Shown in pieces: positions 6,501 to 11,229 of a DNA stretch of 11,229 nucleotides; positions within the stretch are counted from its first letter, which is position 1, and every line of letters begins with the position of its first letter. Under the pieces are notes generated by a model. It was not told the DNA's origin. It searched no databases and was given only the letters and a program-made list of their open reading frames with translations. The translations under genes were made by a program, and so were the position numbers. Source of the stretch: Desulfobacteraceae bacterium. GTDB lineage: Bacteria > Desulfobacterota > Desulfobacteria > Desulfobacterales > Desulfobacteraceae. The DNA is taken from NCBI GenBank assembly GCA_003354055.1, contig PIVQ01000176.1:1-11229 (forward strand), in the 5' to 3' direction.

Positions 6501-7247
6501 TTACATCCCGTTTTTTTGTTCAAACCTGGCAATAATGGGATTGTGATCCGACAGCTTTTTGCACTTCAGTGCCTGGTTGTCTTTTAAAATGATTCCCCGG
6601 CTGTAGATCCGGTCAAGATGAAATCCAAACCATTTTTTAACGTGTTTTTCATTTTTGGGCCGGGCATAGCTCAGCCCCAGGAGACCGGTAAAATGATCCA
6701 GAATCTTTTTTCTGGATTTTCGCCAGCAGTTGAAATCCCCTGCCACAATCATGGCGCCTTTGTACCCTTTGAGCAGGGCGGACAGCCTGTTAAGTTCCCA
6801 TTGATACCAGGCCAGGGATCTGAAGTTAATAGCATGGATATTTACCACCATCAGGGGAGTCTTGTTTTTGAACCGGTAAAGGGTGACCAGAGTGTTTTTG
6901 GGGGTGAAAATCCGGGCTTCCTTTGCCAGGGTCATATGAAACCTACTGGAATGGGGATCTGCATTGGCTGCCGTGATCACCCCTGAATAGTTAAAGGGCA
7001 GGCGGATATTGGCTGCAGCCACATAGGGGAAACCTGCAATGGAGGGCAATGCATTTGAAAACCGGGCTTCCTGAAGCAGAATTAGATCAAGACCGGGATC
7101 TTGCTTCCACTCCCGGATCTGTTCGATAAAGCCGGGGCGCAGGTTCTCTTTATGAATATTCCAGCACAGAAGGCCGAAATTATCCGGTATCACGGTCTTT
7201 TCAAAAAACACCGGGGACTGGATCAGGGGGGAGGCCGGAGTCAACAT
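6501..7247 (-). CDS. YbhP-like endonuclease/exonuclease/phosphatase-family protein
   Basis: With the ATG at 7247 this is 248 residues, close to E. coli YbhP (about 250). The metal-dependent EEP fold is shown by CWNIHKEN (Asn30), LILLQEA (Glu60), VNIHAIN (His138), VAGDFNCW (Asp171, Asn173), FHLDRIY (Asp212) and LSDHNPI (Asp234, His235), which together make a complete active site. The superfamily cleaves phosphodiesters in DNA, RNA, phosphoinositides or sphingomyelin; the substrate here is unknown. No signal peptide is evident. The start codon lies two bases after the stop of the cardiolipin synthase gene (TAATCATG) with no ribosome binding site, so translation is probably coupled to it. A longer form from TTG at 7364 would overlap that gene by over 100 bases and add 39 residues outside the fold; I reject it. 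The pairing with a cardiolipin synthase mirrors ybhP-clsB in E. coli, suggesting a role tied to phospholipid metabolism. Confidence 0.82.
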   Translation of the reverse strand: MLTPASPLIQSPVFFEKTVIPDNFGLLCWNIHKENLRPGFIEQIREWKQDPGLDLILLQEARFSNALPSIAGFPYVAAANIRLPFNYSGVITAANADPHSSRFHMTLAKEARIFTPKNTLVTLYRFKNKTPLMVVNIHAINFRSLAWYQWELNRLSALLKGYKGAMIVAGDFNCWRKSRKKILDHFTGLLGLSYARPKNEKHVKKWFGFHLDRIYSRGIILKDNQALKCKKLSDHNPIIARFEQKNGM

Positions 7248-7249
7248 GA

Positions 7250-8680
7250 TTACAGGAGGGGGGCAAAAATTCGCATGAGGTTTTCGCCCATTCGCCGCCA
7301 TCTGCCTGCCGGTTTCATCCTTCCCTGGCAGCGGCTCAGCAATAGTTTCATCCATTCTTCGCAATCGGCAATAGTCTGTTTTGAATAGATAAAGCTGACC
7401 GCCTCATAGTTTAGAAAGAGGCTGCGCTGGTCAATATTGGCAGATCCCATCATCAACCCGCTTTCGTCCACCAGAATCGCCTTGGCATGGATCATACCGC
7501 CTTGATACAGTTGAACCTCGATGCCGTTGAGTTCAAGGTCCCTCATGAAAGAGGACCGTCCCAGATCGGCAATCAAGTGATTTGAACTGGCCGGGGTGAT
7601 CAATTTTACATCCACTCCCCTGTGCTTGGCGATGATCAGCGCCTGGAGCAGGCTTTTGTCCGGTACAAAATAGGGGGTAACAATCCAGATCCTTTGCATG
7701 GCTGAAAATATGGCCGAGAGCAGGGCTTCATACAGAGCATCACTGGGAATATCAGGGCCGGAGGGCACCACCTGAATTCTGGTGTCCCCTTTGGATTCGG
7801 GCAATTGCTCGGGTAGCGCCAGCTTGGCATTCGAGGTATGGTTCCAGTCCTGGGTGAATATTTCACGGTAATGGAAGACCGCAGGTCCCTTAACTGCAAA
7901 TAAAATATCAATCCACCTGTCTTTGCAGGGGGTGGGGCCCATATACTCTTTTGAGAGATTCATTCCCCCTGCCATAACGGTGGTATCGTCAAAAAGGAAA
8001 ATTTTTCTATGGTTTCTCAGGTTGATATAGTTCTGGAAGGGTCTGGTCAGAAGCGGCATATAAAAATCCACCTTGCCCCCTGCCTGCCGCAGTTTGCGCA
8101 AGGGCCACTGGAACAGGTAAAGTGGCAGAGAGCCGATGCTGTCGATGAGTACGCGGACATCCAGGCCCTGGGCTGCCTTTTGCGTCAGGGCCGAGACAAT
8201 ATCCCCTGCCACCTCGTCTGAACTGAACACATAGGTGGAGATGAGAATCCTGTGTCTGGCAGACCGGATATGATCGATAAGGGCGTCATAGGCCTTTATA
8301 CCGTCGGGATAGAAGTCAAAGGAGTTGCCCGTGGTGGCGCCTGCAATGTCGTTGCTTCTCAGGATCAAGTCGATCTGGGTCGCATCTTCTTTGGGTACTT
8401 CACCCCTGCAGGTCAGGATAAACTGGGATTTTTCCTTCAGCTTGTCTTTGAGCGTATCTTTGAGTCTGTCTTTCAGCTTGTCTTTGAGTTTCCGGCTTCT
8501 GAAAATAAAGTAGATGGGAACTGCAAAATAGGGTAGCAGGATAATGGCCAGCAGCCAGGCGATCATGCTAGTGGGTTCCCTGCGCTGGTAGACCATATGG
8601 CCCAGAGCGCTGAGTACCAGCAGGTCTACCACGATAGTTCCTAAATGAAATAAAAGGATATAGATCAGGCTGTCATTCAT
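7250..8680 (-). CDS. cls: Cardiolipin synthase, ClsA-like, with two N-terminal membrane segments
   Basis: The protein has 476 residues, the usual length for ClsA-type enzymes (about 480). Membrane segments lie at about 6-28 and 38-60; the second carries the family signature PTSMIAWLLAIILLPYFAVPIYFIF. Two HKD motifs follow: HRKIFLFD (His224, Lys226, Asp231) with AGGMN, and HAKAILVD (His398, Lys400, Asp405) with GSANID. Such enzymes join two phosphatidylglycerol molecules into cardiolipin and glycerol at the inner membrane. Between the membrane part and the catalytic part, residues 65-84 are five tandem LKxK units (LKDK, LKDR, LKDT, LKDK, LKEK), a strongly basic amphipathic helix not usual in the family. 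AAGGA (complement of 8690-8694) lies nine bases before the ATG. The gene follows the SYLF gene by 51 bases and overlaps in expression with the EEP gene two bases downstream, so it is probably the third gene of a four-gene operon. Confidence 0.92.
   Translation of the reverse strand: MNDSLIYILLFHLGTIVVDLLVLSALGHMVYQRREPTSMIAWLLAIILLPYFAVPIYFIFRSRKLKDKLKDRLKDTLKDKLKEKSQFILTCRGEVPKEDATQIDLILRSNDIAGATTGNSFDFYPDGIKAYDALIDHIRSARHRILISTYVFSSDEVAGDIVSALTQKAAQGLDVRVLIDSIGSLPLYLFQWPLRKLRQAGGKVDFYMPLLTRPFQNYINLRNHRKIFLFDDTTVMAGGMNLSKEYMGPTPCKDRWIDILFAVKGPAVFHYREIFTQDWNHTSNAKLALPEQLPESKGDTRIQVVPSGPDIPSDALYEALLSAIFSAMQRIWIVTPYFVPDKSLLQALIIAKHRGVDVKLITPASSNHLIADLGRSSFMRDLELNGIEVQLYQGGMIHAKAILVDESGLMMGSANIDQRSLFLNYEAVSFIYSKQTIADCEEWMKLLLSRCQGRMKPAGRWRRMGENLMRIFAPLL
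8429..8488 (-). repeat. 12-bp tandem repeat inside the cardiolipin synthase gene
   Basis: Four in-phase 12-base units occur at 8441-8488: CTTGTCTTTGAG, CGTATCTTTGAG, TCTGTCTTTCAG and CTTGTCTTTGAG. The first and fourth are identical. A more divergent fifth unit is at 8429-8440. On the coding strand each unit encodes Leu-Lys-(Asp/Glu)-x, giving the charged linker helix. Unit number could change in frame by slippage without disrupting the gene. Confidence 0.8.
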
Positions 8681-8731
8681 CCCTTAAGATCCTTGTTTTT
8701 ATTCACATAACCGAATTCTATTTCAAAATGC

Positions 8732-9313
8732 TTATTGACCCAATGGGGTGAAATTAAACTTCTGGCCGCCAATGGCAGCTTCGTACATGAGTCCGCCCTT
8801 GGCATGGACAAATACTACCATACCTTTGTAATAGTCTGTATCTGCCTGGGTGCCTGTGGCAGGGCCTGCGCTGGCACCGGCAGTCCCGCCTTCGGTACCG
8901 GCCTTGGCCTGGACCCCGGCGGTGATGGCCACGGCAGAGACAGCAGCATCAAACTCAAAGTTGCCGCTGGTAAATTCGTTATAGGCCCGTTTGTCCTCGA
9001 AAAATATGATCTGTGAAAAGGCCTGGCCGCCAAGCTGAAATCCCAAGGTCAGCTTGGCCATGGAAACCGTTCCTGACAGGGATCCTTTTTTGTATACCTG
9101 GCCTTCACCATAGGCGCCGCCCACCACAATACCGCCCTTGCCAATGGTGGGGAATACCGCATAGCCGTAACAGTCTTTGAAAAAGGGTTGAACCGCCTCT
9201 GATTTCTTAAAGACGGCAATGGTCTTGGAATAGGAATCTGCATACACCGGTGTTATTGTCATTGTCATCAGGATGATTATCAACAATGGAAAAACAAGTT
9301 TCATATATTTCAT
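8732..9313 (-). CDS. Secreted lipid-binding SYLF (Ysc84)-domain protein
   Basis: The 193-residue product begins with a signal peptide (MKYMKLVFPLLIIILMTMT) and a probable cleavage site after VYA at residue 25. The rest is one SYLF domain: FFKDCYGYAVFPTIGKGG at 44-61, VVGGAYGEGQVY at 63-74, LGFQLGGQAFSQIIFFED at 90-107, then AAVSAVAITAGVQA and KGGLMYEAAIGGQKF. SYLF domains bind phosphoinositides in eukaryotes; bacterial versions are exported proteins of unknown role. A Gly/Ala/Thr-rich loop at about 134-158 is low in complexity. The start is the ATG at 9313, not an upstream in-frame codon at 9358: AAGGAGT (complement of 9321-9327) is seven bases upstream and the signal peptide begins exactly there. 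It starts 16 bases after the stop of the flavodoxin-fold gene and 51 bases precede the cardiolipin synthase, so it is likely the second gene of the same operon. Confidence 0.88.
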   Translation of the reverse strand: MKYMKLVFPLLIIILMTMTITPVYADSYSKTIAVFKKSEAVQPFFKDCYGYAVFPTIGKGGIVVGGAYGEGQVYKKGSLSGTVSMAKLTLGFQLGGQAFSQIIFFEDKRAYNEFTSGNFEFDAAVSAVAITAGVQAKAGTEGGTAGASAGPATGTQADTDYYKGMVVFVHAKGGLMYEAAIGGQKFNFTPLGQ

Positions 9314-9329
9314 GGGTATTACTCCTTTT

Positions 9330-9896
9330 TTATGCCACAATTTTTCTTGCAAATTCAAGCGCCCGGGTTTTTACATCTTCTCCCATGTCCGCCGGTGTGG
9401 TGCAGTTGCCGATGAACAGCTCGCCGGCATGAACTGCTTTATGAGGTTTTTGGATACGGGAAAATGCGGTAAAGGTTGCCTCTGCATTGTTGTCCCAGCC
9501 GCCGCCGCCCGTGACCAGAAGCGCCTGGCGCTGGCCTTCAACCAGGGAGGTGTGGTTGGGTTCATGATATCGGGTATACAGGCTGTAGGTCCGGTCAATA
9601 ACCGCTTTGAGCTGGGCTGTGACACCCCAGAAATATAGGGGTGAGGCAAAAATAACCATCTGGGCATTGACCATTTTGCCCAGGATTTCCACAATATCAT
9701 CTTTCTGGGCACAACCTACTTCATCAGCAATGTCTTTACAGGCTGCACATCCGAGGCAGCCGTTCAGGTTTTTGGCGCTAAGATAGATGGATTCGACCTC
9801 ATGGCCAAGGCCGGCCAGTTCTTCCTCCACCCAGCCCAAAATTTTTGCGGTATTTCCTTTTTTTCGGGCACTGCCCTGTAAACAAACTATTTTCAT
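9330..9896 (-). CDS. Flavodoxin-fold NAD(P)H-dependent FMN oxidoreductase, iron-sulfur-flavoprotein-like
   Basis: This 188-residue cytoplasmic protein has the FMN-phosphate loop GSARKKGNTAK at 8-18, a second flavin-contacting stretch ASPLYFWGVTAQLKAVIDR at 84-102, and VTGGGGWDNN at 128-137. This is the NADPH-dependent FMN reductase/flavodoxin-like family. A cysteine cluster CLGCAACKDIADEVGC (Cys47, 50, 53, 62) resembles that of iron-sulfur flavoproteins, which hold a [4Fe-4S] centre. The last spacing is eight residues here, slightly longer than the spacing I recall for that group, so cluster binding is uncertain. Electron donor and acceptor are unknown. The start is firm: GAGGAG (complement of 9903-9908) lies six bases before the ATG. 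A strong promoter stands about 45 bases upstream and there is no terminator after it, making this the first gene of the leftward operon. Confidence 0.85.
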   Translation of the reverse strand: MKIVCLQGSARKKGNTAKILGWVEEELAGLGHEVESIYLSAKNLNGCLGCAACKDIADEVGCAQKDDIVEILGKMVNAQMVIFASPLYFWGVTAQLKAVIDRTYSLYTRYHEPNHTSLVEGQRQALLVTGGGGWDNNAEATFTAFSRIQKPHKAVHAGELFIGNCTTPADMGEDVKTRALEFARKIVA

Positions 9897-9941
9897 ATCG
9901 ATCTCCTCAAGTGAATAGAATCCAGAATTTATTATTCAGAT

Positions 9942-9969
9942 ATTCTAGATAAAAATATGCATTTGTCAA
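9942..9969 (-). promoter_or_regulatory. Strong sigma-70-like promoter of the leftward four-gene operon
   Basis: On the minus strand TTGACA (complement of 9964-9969) and TAGAAT (complement of 9942-9947) are 16 bases apart; the -35 is perfect and the -10 has one mismatch. Transcription would begin near 9935, about 38 bases before the flavodoxin-fold gene. Just downstream, GAAT-TTATT-ATTC (9925-9937) is a small inverted repeat over the predicted start that could be an operator. This is the best promoter match in the window. Confidence 0.65.
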
Positions 9970-9992
9970 ATAAATACTGTGAAATCGGCGCG

Positions 9993-10062
9993 AGTGGACT
10001 AGGCTGAACGGATCAGACGGAACGGCTCAGGTGGAAAAGATCAAGCGCAACAGCTCAGGTGG
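9993..10062. repeat. Degenerate 14-bp tandem repeat downstream of the methyltransferase gene
   Basis: Successive 14-base units at 10007, 10021, 10035 and 10049 read AACGGATCAGACGG, AACGGCTCAGGTGG, AAAAGATCAAGCGC and AACAGCTCAGGTGG. A fifth, more diverged unit is at 9993 (AGTGGACTAGGCTG). The second and fourth share 13 of 14 bases. The array ends within the last bases and stop codon of the methyltransferase gene (stop 10055-10057) and starts 23 bases beyond the -35 of the operon promoter. I do not recognise it as a known element. Confidence 0.6.
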
Positions 10063-11182
10063 ATGTGACCGCTGAAATCAGCTGGTCTGCTTCAGGGCTG
10101 TTCAAGACCCGTTCCCAGTCCTGGCAAAATTCGGATTGGGGAGAGCAGTCATAGGTCACCGTATAGGGTGGATTGTCGGAGCAGGTCAGATCTAAAGGTG
10201 TGTTCAAGAGCAGGGATTTTTCCTGGTTGGTCATTACCGGGAATCCATAGTGCCGGTTCTGGTACTTTAAAGGTCCCCGGGTTTTTATTCGGTCCAGAAC
10301 AAAGGAAATGTGGCGGATCAGCCGCTGGTGAACCATGTTTTTTCCCGTGGCAACAGAGGCGTCTGCCAGAGAAGATATTACCGGCGCCAGGCCGGGATCC
10401 TGCTCGAATCCAATGGAATTTCTGCCTGAGGCCATTGCTGCTGCCATGGTGGTTCCGGTACCTAAGAAAGGATCCAAAACCCTGTCCCCTTTAAGTGAGT
10501 ACATATTGATGAGTCTTGCAGCCAGCTCAAAGGGGAATGCCCCGCTCCGTTTCCGGTCTGCGGTATTCCCTAATTTTTGCCGGCTGCCCTTGAGATCCAG
10601 CCACATGTCCGAGAACCACAGGTTGCGTTCCTCCCAGAACAATGCGCTTTCCTGGCGCAGGAGCCGGTCAGTTTCATTTTTAAAAAGCCTTTTGCCCCCT
10701 TTTCTGAGGATGAGAATATACTCATGCTCCAGAGTCACATAGGCCCCTGCCGGCAGCATGCCCGACCCCATATATTTATTGGGTGCATTGGTCTGTTTCC
10801 GCCACAGGATGCAGGGCAGTGCGGAAAAACCAATAGCCTGAACTGAGTTGAGAATCCGGGCATGGTTGGTATAAAGGGCAAATTTATCCTTGAGGGTCCG
10901 GGTGGCATCTCCGATGTTTATGCATGCAAAACCGCCGGGTTTAAGCACCCTGAAACACTCTTCCCAAACCGGATCCAGAACCCTGTGCATGGCTTCAAAT
11001 GCAGCCATGCCGTCACCTTTTTCAAGATGAGGTTCAATGGCCGGTGAATATTGAGAGAATACAGAATCCCACATCTGAATCATGGGATATGGCGGAGAGG
11101 TGACCACCAGGTCAATGCTCTTGTCCGGCAGATTGTCCATGACACGGCAATCTGCAATTATGGGATGATGTGTTGTTTCCAT
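10055..11182 (-). CDS. Site-specific DNA methyltransferase, beta-class (N4-cytosine or N6-adenine)
   Basis: The product is 375 residues. Catalytic motif IV is TSPPY (28-32) after IIADCRVMDNLPDKSIDLVV, and the S-adenosylmethionine-binding motif I is DPFLGTGTT (237-245) after INMYSLKGDRVL. Motif IV before motif I defines the beta class. A TSPPY motif is most common in N4-cytosine enzymes but also occurs in N6-adenine ones, so the modified base is left open. Residues about 95-215 would hold the target-recognition region. About 100 residues after SIGFEQ (256-261) exceed what the catalytic core needs and have no fold I recognise. I choose ATG at 11182 with AGGGA (complement of 11186-11190) four bases upstream; a TTG six codons earlier is possible. 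No restriction endonuclease or specificity subunit is visible on either side, though only 47 bases upstream are in the window. It may be an orphan regulatory or protective enzyme. Confidence 0.88.
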   Translation of the reverse strand: METTHHPIIADCRVMDNLPDKSIDLVVTSPPYPMIQMWDSVFSQYSPAIEPHLEKGDGMAAFEAMHRVLDPVWEECFRVLKPGGFACINIGDATRTLKDKFALYTNHARILNSVQAIGFSALPCILWRKQTNAPNKYMGSGMLPAGAYVTLEHEYILILRKGGKRLFKNETDRLLRQESALFWEERNLWFSDMWLDLKGSRQKLGNTADRKRSGAFPFELAARLINMYSLKGDRVLDPFLGTGTTMAAAMASGRNSIGFEQDPGLAPVISSLADASVATGKNMVHQRLIRHISFVLDRIKTRGPLKYQNRHYGFPVMTNQEKSLLLNTPLDLTCSDNPPYTVTYDCSPQSEFCQDWERVLNSPEADQLISAVTST

Positions 11183-11229
11183 GTGTTCCCTTTTTTTCAA
11201 TTCAGGGCTTTTCTAACATGTTTTGTTTT
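11183..11229 (-). other. Start of the region upstream of the methyltransferase gene
   Basis: Only 47 bases are present. On the minus strand they hold an A-rich stretch before the ribosome binding site AGGGA. No promoter that I can defend is complete within the window. Confidence 0.3.

Noticed and set aside
6501..7364. Long form of the EEP protein starting at TTG 7364
   Set aside because: It overlaps the end of the cardiolipin synthase gene by more than 100 bases, adds residues outside the fold and has no ribosome binding site; the ATG at 7247 gives the family's usual length.
6618..8536. Plus-strand open frames across the EEP and cardiolipin synthase genes
   Set aside because: They are antisense to two genes with complete catalytic motifs, and their products have no recognisable fold.
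8698..8726. TTGAAA-17-AATAAA on the minus strand before the cardiolipin synthase
   Set aside because: The predicted transcription start would fall on the ribosome binding site, leaving almost no leader, and the -10 matches only four of six positions.
9314..9358. N-terminal extension of the SYLF protein to 9358
   Set aside because: The extension precedes a clear signal peptide and overlaps the flavodoxin-fold gene; a good ribosome binding site points to the ATG at 9313.

Overview
The window looks like chromosomal DNA from an anaerobic deltaproteobacterium of the Desulfobacter/Desulfobacula type. This is inferred from the many membrane-bound signalling proteins, an NtrC-type regulator, a C-terminal CxxC-KKIRDDKGYW-CPEC module that I associate with that group, and moderately GC-rich genes with one AT-rich insert. 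No ribosomal or other taxonomic marker is present, so the assignment is tentative.

Layout. (1) 1-135 (+): the 3' end of an NtrC-family regulator (Fis-type helix-turn-helix), followed by a terminator. (2) 136-1019 (+): a leader with a large hairpin and a well-formed preQ1-I riboswitch, then a queuosine-precursor transporter gene (YhhQ/COG1738) with a TTG start. (3) 1100-2428 (-): a membrane sensor with CHASE4 and HAMP domains that ends in a four-cysteine module instead of a kinase or cyclase. This gene is clearly more AT-rich than its surroundings. (4) 2429-2737: divergent intergenic region with candidate promoters. (5) 2738-4870 (+): a dCache-HAMP-class III nucleotidyl cyclase with a PilZ-like tail, followed 43 bases later by (6) 4914-6494 (+): a lipoprotein of the phospholipase D superfamily (YmdC/ClsC-like cardiolipin synthase). 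(7) 6501-9896 (-): a four-gene run read leftward from one strong promoter (TTGACA-16-TAGAAT). It encodes a flavodoxin-fold NAD(P)H:FMN oxidoreductase, a secreted SYLF-domain lipid-binding protein, a ClsA-like cardiolipin synthase and a YbhP-like endonuclease/exonuclease/phosphatase protein. (8) 9993-10062: a degenerate 14-bp tandem repeat. (9) 10055-11182 (-): a beta-class DNA methyltransferase with no visible restriction partner and a long C-terminal extension.

How the parts may work together. Two different cardiolipin synthases converge tail to tail with 6 bases between them. One sits behind a nucleotidyl cyclase; the other is translationally linked to a YbhP-type hydrolase, as in the E. 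coli clsB-ybhP neighbourhood. With the SYLF lipid-binding protein, bases 4914-9313 form an envelope-phospholipid cluster. The best-supported regulatory element is the preQ1-I riboswitch, whose pseudoknot takes in the first base of the transporter's ribosome binding site. I see no insertion sequence, CRISPR array, tRNA, rRNA or prophage gene. No wholly new system is evident; the most novel points are the purine-site residues and PilZ-like tail of the cyclase, the cysteine-module sensor, and the lipid cluster.
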